Assembly (NCBI GenBank): GCA_022446985.1
Contig: JAKVBD010000057.1
Span: forward strand, 1 to 33,185
Length of the DNA: 33,185 bases
Source: Lentisphaerales bacterium
GTDB taxonomy: Bacteria > Verrucomicrobiota > Lentisphaeria > Lentisphaerales > Lentisphaeraceae
Reading direction: 5' to 3'
The position numbers and the translations under genes were made by a program. The notes beneath the pieces are model-generated. The model searched no databases. It saw nothing but the letters and a program-made list of their open reading frames with translations, and was not told the DNA's origin. Shown here in pieces: positions 1 to 7,719 of this stretch; the stretch's first letter is position 1, and every line of letters starts with the position of its first letter.

Positions 1-131
1 ATAACACGTTAAACGGAAGTTTTTTATGTTTTAGGCTATTATTTAATAGTTATTTATGGTTTCTGTCGGAGTGTATCAATCTAGTATTAAAAACGTTGAA
101 AATATTTTTGAATGCGTGAGTTCTGTCAGCT
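1..131. other. Left-edge non-coding stretch
   Basis: AT-rich sequence with early stops in the frames I read and no recognisable gene or RNA. It leads into the terminator at 132-160 and may be the 3' untranslated part of a plus-strand gene outside the window. Confidence 0.3.
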
Positions 132-160
132 AAAGCTCTGACAGAGAGTCGGAGCTTTTT
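132..160 (+). terminator. Rho-independent terminator
   Basis: An 11-bp stem (132-142 with 148-158, one G:U pair) with the loop AGAGA is followed by a short T run ending at 160. The T run is on the plus strand, so it probably ends a transcript entering from the left edge. Read on the minus strand the hairpin has only TTT after it, so it would be a weaker terminator for the DUF1592 gene that ends at 187. A second hairpin, CTGTCAG at 123-129 with CTGACAG at 138-144, shares bases with this stem and excludes it. Confidence 0.7.
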
Positions 161-186
161 ACGTGTTGTGTGTGTTTCGGAGAGGG

Positions 187-2808
187 TTATTTTGATTTAA
201 ATAAGTCTGAAGTTACAGTAGCAGTAAGTATATCTTTAAAACCATTGCCTTGAGCTTTTGCGGTTTTCATGATGGACTCTATCTGTTCGCGATCGAAGGC
301 ATTTACTTCACGGCCCATGGCCATAGTTAATAATTTCGAAGTGACGGTTTTACAGAACATTTCTTCGTCCTCGAGAAGAAGTTTTCTCATGTCTTTGATA
401 TCCTCGAATTGATCGCCACTAACCATCTTGCCATAGCTGCTAATGGGCACTTTCACTTTCTTTCTCTTTGAAACACTTTGGACATATTGCGTACGCCAGC
501 GGCCAAGGGCATCAAAATTTTCCAGAGCAAAACCGAAGTGGTCAAACTTCTTGTGGCAAACACTACAGGCCTTATCCTCTCTATGTTTTTCCAGCTTGTC
601 GCGAATGGTCTTGGCGTTTCTTAAATCCGGCTCGATAGCAGGTACACCTTCTGGTGGTGGAGGAGCAGGTTTCCCCAGAATATTTTCATAAACCCATAGA
701 CCGCGAATGATCTGTGAAGTATCAACACCATTTGCAGTTGCTGTTAAAATACCCATATGGCCAAAAATACCGTATCTTCTTTCATCTGTAACTGGAGTTT
801 TTACAAAATCCTCTTTTGGGTATTTATGAAATTCATTTACCTCATAGAATTCTGCTAAACCACGATTCATGAAAGTGTAATCCGCGTTCAGGATATCCAT
901 TACCGGTTTATTCTTCTTCAGGATATAATCGAGGAACTCAGTAGTTTCAAATTTACTAAGGTGATTGAGTTGACGTCTATAATACTGCGGTTCGTCTTTA
1001 CTGTCCGGAGCCATACTGCCAAGTTTCCAAAGTTCGAGCCATTGCTCTGCCAGATTGAAAGTGAGCTGCTTCGACTTAGGATCTTTAAGCATGCGTTCGA
1101 GCTCTGACTTCAAGACCTTCTTGTCTCTGATTAGCCCAGTCTTAGCTAAAGACCAAAGTCTATCATCCGGCATAGTGGACCATAAGAAGTAGGAAAGTCT
1201 GTTGGCAAGAGCATAGTCATTCAGATCGCCAGTATTCTCATAGTGATAGTAAAATTGAGGAGAGCAAAGTATCGCTCGAATACCATTGGCAAGAGCTTCT
1301 CTCTTACTACCCGTTTTCTTGTAAGTTGCCTTAACAAAATCAAGGATTGGCTGAAGTTCATCGTTCGCTACTGGTCTTCTGAAGGCTTTTGCCGCTAATT
1401 CTGCAATCTCTTCTTGTGGAATACATTCTTCATAAGTCTTATTGTCAAGAAGTACAGTTTTGGGGCGGTGTGGCCACTCTTCATAAAATGGTCCTTCTAT
1501 GTCGATTTCATATAGGCGTAATGTTGGATGATCTTTAGCGTATTCTTCCATGAAAGCGGCATATGCCGAACTTAGTCTACCACCACCTCTTTTAGATAAA
1601 ATGTTTCTTCCCTTTAACCATTTGAATTCCTTGGGATCCTGATATTTTTTCGATTTAATATTTTTGAACAAAGCACCTGGTCTTTTGTTCATCACCTTAA
1701 ATGCTTCAGCTTTAACCAAATCTAATCCCTGAGGAAACGCAAATTTTGGAGTGTAGCCTTTTTCCAACCAGGTAGTGAATTCGATCGTATGTTTTTCATC
1801 GTCAGGGAGTGGATACTCGCCAATAAATTTATCAGATTTAACAGCACGGCCCAAATCACCATCAGCTAGAATCCCCGCGGCCACTTTAATACTCAATGAC
1901 TCAAGTTTATTTCCCAATGGCGATGGCCTTTTATTGCGATTCATTCCTTCTACCTGGACGCGAATTTTATAAAGACCTCTCTCAGGAACGCCTTGGCTAA
2001 ACTTATCAACATATAGGTATATCTCTCTAAGACTGGTTTCATTTTGCATCATGTCCTGAAAGTCTCTGCGACCATAGTACCAACTGACAAAATCTTGTTT
2101 ACTTAACCTGAATGGCGGCTTAAAACTCCACTTTTGAGTTTTAGGTTTAGTTGTTTCTTCAGGAAGCACCTGGTCGACAATAGCATTGGCTGCATCCAGA
2201 TACTTATCCATCAAATAACTGGAGGTAACTAAAGCTTCGCCATTATTTGAGAAGTTGTGCTTGCGCTCATCTGGTGGGAACTCAGAAGCGCCCATAAAGA
2301 CTTCAGTGCGCATGCTAAATAAGTCTCTAACTGTATTGACGTACTCTTTTTGAGTTAGGCGTCTTAGCGGACTTTGAGTCGCACCTTTACCGATATTTTC
2401 AATGTTTTCCAGAATTGCGAGAACCATGTCTTGACGCTCTTTTTGCGTTGGCATCTTTTCATCTTCAGGAGGCATATCTTCTGTAGTTATACGGTCAGCG
2501 ATTTCCTGCCAAACCAGAAGGTTTTCGGCATTAAACTGTAGATCATCCAGCCTAAGTTTACCTTTCTTTTTCTGCTCGTTGTGACAGCTGTAGCAATAAG
2601 AGTCCATAAAGGCACCCATTTTCGTTAAGTGTGCCTCCGAGACGACGTGACCTTTAGTGGATTCTTTACCTGAATTCTGGTTCTCTGCGGCTTCTGCGGT
2701 TTCAATCTGTGACTTTTTTGAACTAGCACTTTGTTGATCTGTTATGGTCAAAATTGAACCACAACCAATAGTACAAATGATGATAAATATTATAAATGGT
2801 TTCACCAT
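187..2808 (-). CDS. DUF1592/DUF1588/DUF1585-type protein with two c-type heme motifs
   Basis: An 873-residue exported protein of the large planctomycete/verrucomicrobial multidomain DUF family. A hydrophobic N-terminus ends in a possible lipobox with Cys16, so a lipoprotein is likely. CYSCH at 72-76 is a CxxCH heme-attachment motif, and a second one, CSVCH, lies near 747-751 followed by the family signature around HFGFALENFDALGRWR. The C-terminal domain with MAMGREVN matches DUF1585, and the RYGIFGHMGILTATANG segment matches DUF1588. The biochemical role of these families is not established; the heme motifs suggest electron transfer. It starts 3 bases after the DUF1552 gene ends, so the two are co-transcribed, a pairing that is common in this phylum group. 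Family assignment is firm and function is not. Confidence 0.88.
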   Translation of the reverse strand: MVKPFIIFIIICTIGCGSILTITDQQSASSKKSQIETAEAAENQNSGKESTKGHVVSEAHLTKMGAFMDSYCYSCHNEQKKKGKLRLDDLQFNAENLLVWQEIADRITTEDMPPEDEKMPTQKERQDMVLAILENIENIGKGATQSPLRRLTQKEYVNTVRDLFSMRTEVFMGASEFPPDERKHNFSNNGEALVTSSYLMDKYLDAANAIVDQVLPEETTKPKTQKWSFKPPFRLSKQDFVSWYYGRRDFQDMMQNETSLREIYLYVDKFSQGVPERGLYKIRVQVEGMNRNKRPSPLGNKLESLSIKVAAGILADGDLGRAVKSDKFIGEYPLPDDEKHTIEFTTWLEKGYTPKFAFPQGLDLVKAEAFKVMNKRPGALFKNIKSKKYQDPKEFKWLKGRNILSKRGGGRLSSAYAAFMEEYAKDHPTLRLYEIDIEGPFYEEWPHRPKTVLLDNKTYEECIPQEEIAELAAKAFRRPVANDELQPILDFVKATYKKTGSKREALANGIRAILCSPQFYYHYENTGDLNDYALANRLSYFLWSTMPDDRLWSLAKTGLIRDKKVLKSELERMLKDPKSKQLTFNLAEQWLELWKLGSMAPDSKDEPQYYRRQLNHLSKFETTEFLDYILKKNKPVMDILNADYTFMNRGLAEFYEVNEFHKYPKEDFVKTPVTDERRYGIFGHMGILTATANGVDTSQIIRGLWVYENILGKPAPPPPEGVPAIEPDLRNAKTIRDKLEKHREDKACSVCHKKFDHFGFALENFDALGRWRTQYVQSVSKRKKVKVPISSYGKMVSGDQFEDIKDMRKLLLEDEEMFCKTVTSKLLTMAMGREVNAFDREQIESIMKTAKAQGNGFKDILTATVTSDLFKSK

Positions 2809-2811
2809 ATA

Positions 2812-4062
2812 TTAAATCTCCAGAGTACCATTGCTGACATTGAACTTATCGATCGGTAGACCGAAATTTTGTCCCATAGTCAATAATAGGTTAGTCAATT
2901 CTGTTGGTTTCTTATAGCGGATGTGACTACCGTGATTAAAATCTCCTCCAGCGAGTAGAATCGGCAGGTCGCGATTCGAGTGTTTTGTGGAGCTACTCAT
3001 ACCGCTGCCAAAAAGGACCATCGTGTTATCGAGCATCGTACCTTGACCTTCCGGATCAGGAGTTTTCGCCATTTTCTCAATGAATTTGGCCATATTTTCA
3101 AGTAAGAAGGTTTCTATTTGGGCCATATTCAGAAGTTGCACCTCTGATTGACCGTGATGAGAATTCGCATGGTAACCGCCATTGACGTTGATTGACGAGG
3201 TTGGAAAGTGAATCGGAAATTCTAGAGAAATAATCCGGGTAGAATTGGTATAAAGTCCCCAGTAGCACAGATCAAAAAATGCCGGGCAGAGTTGATCCAT
3301 ATCTAATTGATCAGGAAGCTTATAGTCAACCTTAGGCTTATCGGCATTGATCCAGTGCTTCTTCATGTTGATCTTTTTGTCGAGGGTATTCATGGCTTCG
3401 GTGTATTCAGCAAATTTTTCAGAATCCTTCTGACTGATTTTCCCCTGGAAAGCCTTTGCTTGGCGATTTAGCACCTCGATAATTGAGGTTTTATTATTTG
3501 CCAAGTCCATATTTTCTTTCTTTTGAACCGTAGAGTTTTGAACAAAGAGCTTTTTGTAGGCTACCTTAATTTTTGTCTCTGGACGAATATAAATACCATT
3601 GCGACTCCAGCTGGTCTTTTCTGAAGCACCACCAATACCCAGAACCAGAGACGGGAACCTGGTTTGATTACCAACATACTCGGCAGCGAGCTGGTCAATT
3701 GTTTGGTTTTTGTTAGGGTGCCCGGCAGTATGCACACGGCTAATGCCACTCAAGTAAGTGTGAACATAGTGGTGACCGTTACCTGTATTTACATGCTCAA
3801 GATTTGAGAAGACGGTGTACTTATCGCGCAAATGGTCCATGGCTTTGAGGACTTTAGGAGCGATATAATCTTTGCCGGTTTCTGTAGGCTTAAAGTATTG
3901 CGGGATCATGCCGAAAGGCGTTGAGATAAAGATCATGCGCTTGAACTTGGAGGCAGGTGCCGCCGCTGCATTGGCTTCTAGAAAGGGGAATAAAGAAAGT
4001 CCGGTGAGGCCTTTTAAGAATGTTTTTCGGCTTATATAAATGTTTTTATCACTGATCTTCAT
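2812..4062 (-). CDS. DUF1552 family secreted protein
   Basis: A 416-residue protein of the DUF1552 family, which is distantly related to DUF1501 and the sulfatase/alkaline phosphatase fold. The N-terminus, SRKTFLKGLTGLSLFPFLEA, is the usual family leader. In relatives this is a Tat-type RRtFL signal; here the twin arginine is Arg-Lys at 12-13. Downstream are family blocks such as FISTPFGMIPQYFKP, a GNGHHYVHTYLSG segment, and GYHANSHHG and FGSGMSS motifs near the C-terminus. It is the first gene of a two-gene operon with the heme-motif DUF1592 protein. A possible sigma-70 -10 element, TATAAT, lies on the minus strand at 4105-4110, but no good -35 was seen. The substrate and reaction are unknown. 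Confidence 0.85.
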   Translation of the reverse strand: MKISDKNIYISRKTFLKGLTGLSLFPFLEANAAAAPASKFKRMIFISTPFGMIPQYFKPTETGKDYIAPKVLKAMDHLRDKYTVFSNLEHVNTGNGHHYVHTYLSGISRVHTAGHPNKNQTIDQLAAEYVGNQTRFPSLVLGIGGASEKTSWSRNGIYIRPETKIKVAYKKLFVQNSTVQKKENMDLANNKTSIIEVLNRQAKAFQGKISQKDSEKFAEYTEAMNTLDKKINMKKHWINADKPKVDYKLPDQLDMDQLCPAFFDLCYWGLYTNSTRIISLEFPIHFPTSSINVNGGYHANSHHGQSEVQLLNMAQIETFLLENMAKFIEKMAKTPDPEGQGTMLDNTMVLFGSGMSSSTKHSNRDLPILLAGGDFNHGSHIRYKKPTELTNLLLTMGQNFGLPIDKFNVSNGTLEI

Positions 4063-4271
4063 GTATGCAACCTACGAGTAATTTTTCTAGACTAAACGAG
4101 ATAGATTATATGAATTCGACAGTTATATAGAAAAAATAAAACTTTATATTAATAAAACGTGTGGCGGGCTCTTTTACAAGTTTTTTGCCTATTAGGCTTC
4201 ATCGATGCGTTAGGTTTTGGCTCTCATGGTAGTTAACAACTGTTTGTGTGAAACAGTATGAGAATCTTTTG

Positions 4272-5006
4272 ATGAAAAAATTTACCTTAGTTGAGTTATT
4301 GGTAGTTATCGCCATTTTGGGAATGTTAATAACAATTTTGCTTCCGGCTATTTCGAAATCCAGGGCAGTGAGTAGAACTGCAGTTTGTTTGAGTCAGCTT
4401 AAGCAATTAAGTATGGCTTATATGATGTACGTTCGCGAGGAAAGTGGAAGAACTATTCCGAGGCGGCCCCGTTACCCTATAAATAACTTTATTTGGCTTG
4501 GCGCCATTTTTCCGTATCATAAAAGTCCAGATTTATTAAAGTGTCCATCTGCAACGCATTTATCGACTGATACTCCGGCACAAAATGTTCCTGGATCGGC
4601 TAAAACAGGTTGGGCAGGTGATACTGGGTACTGGAGTATAGAAGGCCACAAAGGTCGAGGAAGCTATGCGATAAATGGCTGGACCTGGTCGCGGGATTTG
4701 GATGGGATTCTGACTGATAATAGTAGGTTTTACCGGACTATAGCCAATGTTGAAAATGCTTCCAATACGCCTTTGTTTTTTGATTCCAGTTGGATCGATG
4801 CTATGCCAAATAGAAATCATATGCCGACATCTTCAGATGGAGTCAGCACTGATAATAACAGTAAGCGGATTTATTTAGATCGTCACGGTAAGAAAAAAGT
4901 TAACCATGTTATGATTGATGGCAGTGCAAAAAGTATCTTTATAGATAAGCTTTATTATTTGGATTGGAATAAGACTTTTGAGTACAAAGATTTACCGTTA
5001 CTTTAA
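4272..5006 (+). CDS. Prepilin-type protein with N-terminal cleavage/methylation domain
   Basis: A 244-residue type II secretion/type IV pilin-like pseudopilin. It begins MKKFTLVELLVVIAILGML, the classic prepilin helix with Phe as mature residue 1 and Glu at +5. The residue before the cleavage site is Lys instead of the usual Gly, a variant I recall as common in Lentisphaerota. The C-terminal part carries RHG followed by a DG pair near 4885-4925, close to the H-X9-DG motif of planctomycete/Lentisphaera pseudopilins but with 10 intervening residues. I chose the ATG at 4272 because it sits right at the charged leader; an in-frame GTG at 4248 would add eight residues that do not look like a leader. 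It stands alone, converging on the kinase gene, with no secretion-machinery genes nearby. Confidence 0.85.
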   Translation: MKKFTLVELLVVIAILGMLITILLPAISKSRAVSRTAVCLSQLKQLSMAYMMYVREESGRTIPRRPRYPINNFIWLGAIFPYHKSPDLLKCPSATHLSTDTPAQNVPGSAKTGWAGDTGYWSIEGHKGRGSYAINGWTWSRDLDGILTDNSRFYRTIANVENASNTPLFFDSSWIDAMPNRNHMPTSSDGVSTDNNSKRIYLDRHGKKKVNHVMIDGSAKSIFIDKLYYLDWNKTFEYKDLPLL

Positions 5007-5023
5007 TTGTCTTCTGGCTTTTG

Positions 5024-6955
5024 TTAATCACTTTCAATGAATTCAATAATGGCAGGTAACTTTTCTATTTGCCACTTCTTGAACTGATCTTTTTCGGTTG
5101 TAATTCTCAGTAAGGCCTTGGGTAGATTATTTCTTAGGTTATGAAAAGGTATGTTGGTATTTGAGATGTCCAGAGCACGAATTGGAATGTTGGTCAGTGA
5201 ACTGATATCTTCCACCTCGGTATTTTTTATAGATAGAGATTTTATACTTAGTGCTTGGAGTGGTGAGGTTTTATATGGTTTAGATAGATGTTTGAAATTC
5301 ATGCCATAAATATTTATGCGGCGTGAGTCCGCATGATAATTAAAATTTTTTGGGTTCCATTGCGGGTTAATTCTTTGAAAAAGGTGTTTTATAGCAGGTA
5401 TAAGGTCTTCTTTGTTTTTAGTAACTTCACTGTAGAATATGAGCTTTTTTAGGTGGAGCACCTTATAAGGTTTAATTTCACTTAGTAATTTAGTGAAAGC
5501 TTCTGGAGAAAGAAGTTCGCGGTCTTTTTTTGTCTCTTTATACTTTTCCAGGTGAGGTAGCATATATGCGTAGTAACCCGGATGTTTTTTTAAGTAACTG
5601 TAAGATTTTTGGTACTCTTGTGCGATGAAGTAGTGGTAGCCTAAAGAACTTTTGGCTTCAGTGTATTGTGGGTAATCTTTTGTCAGATCAATTAAATTGC
5701 GAATAATTTTCTTGTGGCTCGCTAAAGGGCGAGTTTGGGTTCCTCTTTCATGAAAGAAGTTATTTATCCTATGAATGTCGGCTTTATATACTTCATGCTG
5801 AGCTTTGTTTGTTTCTTCTTTTTGGCTCTTCAAAAGTGCCAGGTTTTCTTCAGCGCGATTCTTTTCAGTTTGTATATTTGAAATGAAGGTAGTAGTTCCG
5901 AAAATGATAATGAGTAATGATACGCAGGAAATGAGAGACAGAGCTTTATTTCTGTTTATGAATAACTGAAGAAGCTTTAAGGATGAAGCACCTTCAGCTT
6001 CCGTAGCGTAACCTGTTATAAAGTTTTCGATTTCAGATTTTAGGGAAGATACTGAATTGTAACGGTTTTCTATGTCGACTTCCATGGCTTTTTTAACGAC
6101 AGCATTCAGACTATATGGGATGTTGACTAAAGGTTTAAAATCTCCTTTACATGTCAGCTCAAGTGTTTCCTTAACTGTATTGCTTATAAATGGAGCTTGG
6201 TAGCTAAGAATTGAGTAGAGAAGGCATCCCAGAGAGAATATGTCTGTAGCGGGAGTTTTTTTTAAATTGGCTTCTATTTGCTCAGGAGCCATAAATCCAG
6301 GAGAGCCTTTTATATGGCCATGTAGTGTTGCAGTGTTCAGGCTTTCGGGATTTAGCAGCTGTTGGTTGATGTCTGTAGTGTCGATTTGTTGGTCATAAAT
6401 TTTACTCAGCCCCCAATCACAGACGATGACTTCACCATAGTTACCGACCTGTATATTATCTGGTTTAATGTCCAGGTGTAACACTTTTAAGGAATGTGCG
6501 TAGTCGATGGCGTCGCATACTTTCTGAAATATTCCCAGTAGAACTCTTAGATTATACTTTTCAGTATAGTCTTGATTTCCTTTTTGGAGCTTTTGGATTA
6601 TTTCTTTCAGTGAGTTTCCAGTCTTCAACTCCATTGTAAAAAAAGGGGCTTGATTTTCGTTTAGCCCCATATTGTAAACGTGAATAATATTGGGGTGACT
6701 AAGCTTTGCTGTGAGTCTGGCTTCTTTTATGAAAGCTTCTTTGTATTCAGTGGAAGCATCGTCATTCAGTGTGGCATAGGCAATGTAGCGCTGACTCTTT
6801 TCATCGAAGCCTTTAAAGATAGTTTTCATGCCACCAGAAGCAATTTTAGAGAGCTCTTTGTAGCGGTCTAAACTTGTCAGCTGCGAGACAAATTCCTCAT
6901 TTAGATCTGTGTCAGCCTCATCGTAGTATTTATCAAGTCGATAATCTAAGGACAT
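5024..6955 (-). CDS. Membrane Ser/Thr protein kinase with a WNK-like lysine arrangement
   Basis: A 643-residue eukaryotic-like (Hanks-type) kinase. The kinase domain spans about residues 32-315, a transmembrane helix about 339-359, then a short coiled coil and a C-terminal region with leucine-rich-repeat-like text (LDISNTNI and similar, about 565-620) that should face the periplasm. The usual beta-3 VAIK lysine is absent: the strand reads IAYATL with Ala61 at that place. A lysine is instead present in the glycine-rich strand (SGGMK44TIFKG), the layout of eukaryotic WNK kinases. Other motifs are Glu78 in helix C, HLD at 160-162 instead of HRD, Lys164, Asn167, DWG at 180-182 instead of DFG, and APE at 223-225. 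It is the second gene after an ECF sigma factor, 2 bases away, so the two very likely form one signalling unit. Confidence 0.9.
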   Translation of the reverse strand: MSLDYRLDKYYDEADTDLNEEFVSQLTSLDRYKELSKIASGGMKTIFKGFDEKSQRYIAYATLNDDASTEYKEAFIKEARLTAKLSHPNIIHVYNMGLNENQAPFFTMELKTGNSLKEIIQKLQKGNQDYTEKYNLRVLLGIFQKVCDAIDYAHSLKVLHLDIKPDNIQVGNYGEVIVCDWGLSKIYDQQIDTTDINQQLLNPESLNTATLHGHIKGSPGFMAPEQIEANLKKTPATDIFSLGCLLYSILSYQAPFISNTVKETLELTCKGDFKPLVNIPYSLNAVVKKAMEVDIENRYNSVSSLKSEIENFITGYATEAEGASSLKLLQLFINRNKALSLISCVSLLIIIFGTTTFISNIQTEKNRAEENLALLKSQKEETNKAQHEVYKADIHRINNFFHERGTQTRPLASHKKIIRNLIDLTKDYPQYTEAKSSLGYHYFIAQEYQKSYSYLKKHPGYYAYMLPHLEKYKETKKDRELLSPEAFTKLLSEIKPYKVLHLKKLIFYSEVTKNKEDLIPAIKHLFQRINPQWNPKNFNYHADSRRINIYGMNFKHLSKPYKTSPLQALSIKSLSIKNTEVEDISSLTNIPIRALDISNTNIPFHNLRNNLPKALLRITTEKDQFKKWQIEKLPAIIEFIESD

Positions 6956-6957
6956 TC

Positions 6958-7557
6958 TTAAAACTCAAGTTCTAGTTTTAAACGCTTGATTTCTTTGATT
7001 AATTTTTCTTCAACGCGACTGCGGAGTTTATAGACGGAGGGAACGGCTATTGCTAATTTAGCAGCGATGTCCTTAGCAGGTACTTCATCCAGGAACATGT
7101 CGAAAACGCTCATGGCATTTCCCGAAAAGTTTGGGCGAATATTTTTCAAAGCCAAGTTAGTGATGTGGGCGCGCCATTCTTTATCAATAATTTTGGTGAA
7201 TTCATTTTCCTGTAGAGGAAAGTTCTTTGTATCAATTCCTGTATCAGAGTCAACTTCACTTATACGCCTGCTTTTCGCTCTCTGAAAATCAATAACTGCA
7301 TTTCTGATAACTCTGTTCATCCAGGTTCTAAAGCGGGCACGCTCGGAATCGTAATTCAACTTCTCAAGACTTTTCCAGACTTTAAGCAGAATATTCTGTG
7401 TCAGGTCATCCTGATCATTCGGAGAGACTTTAAGGTGTTTCAAGATGACCTCTATAAAGGACTGGTAGTAAGACACAAACTCGCCCCAGGCATGTTCGTC
7501 GTCCTGATTTTTAACTCGCATAAGCAGAGTTTGTCTTGTGTTCCAATCATCAGTCAT
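6958..7557 (-). CDS. ECF-type RNA polymerase sigma factor
   Basis: A 199-residue sigma-70 family protein with region 2 at roughly 20-95, including DDLTQNILLKVWKSL and the FRTWMNRVIRNAVIDFQR promoter-melting segment, and region 4 at the C-terminus (PAKDIAAKLAIAVPSVYKLRSR helix-turn-helix). Both regions are recognisable by motif. The ATG at 7557 is chosen; a TTG three codons upstream (7566) is possible, and neither has a clear Shine-Dalgarno. It precedes the membrane kinase gene with a 2-base gap. Sigma/kinase pairs of this type are known from planctomycetes and relatives, where the kinase is thought to control the sigma factor. No anti-sigma gene is present, which fits that idea but does not prove it. 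Confidence 0.88.
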   Translation of the reverse strand: MTDDWNTRQTLLMRVKNQDDEHAWGEFVSYYQSFIEVILKHLKVSPNDQDDLTQNILLKVWKSLEKLNYDSERARFRTWMNRVIRNAVIDFQRAKSRRISEVDSDTGIDTKNFPLQENEFTKIIDKEWRAHITNLALKNIRPNFSGNAMSVFDMFLDEVPAKDIAAKLAIAVPSVYKLRSRVEEKLIKEIKRLKLELEF

Positions 7558-7719
7558 ATTAATCAAAGTATACTAAACGGTAGTGATTCGCCAGTTTAGA
7601 CAGTTTAAAATAAAAAACAATTAATAAAATATACGTGTTAAAAATATGTTATTGAAGTCATATAGTTCAATTTCAGTTAGTAATGTTGTATATATGTAAT
7701 TCTTGGGAGAATATTTCAG

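Noticed and set aside
5024..6955. Calling the kinase a pseudokinase because the VAIK lysine is missing
   Set aside because: The catalytic Asp, the metal-binding Asp and helix-C Glu are retained, and a lysine sits at the WNK position, so loss of activity is not the simplest reading.
7651..7671. Small inverted repeat ATTGAA...TTCAAT in the sigma/sulfatase intergenic region
   Set aside because: Six pairs in AT-rich DNA are expected by chance, and the position does not line up with a convincing promoter.
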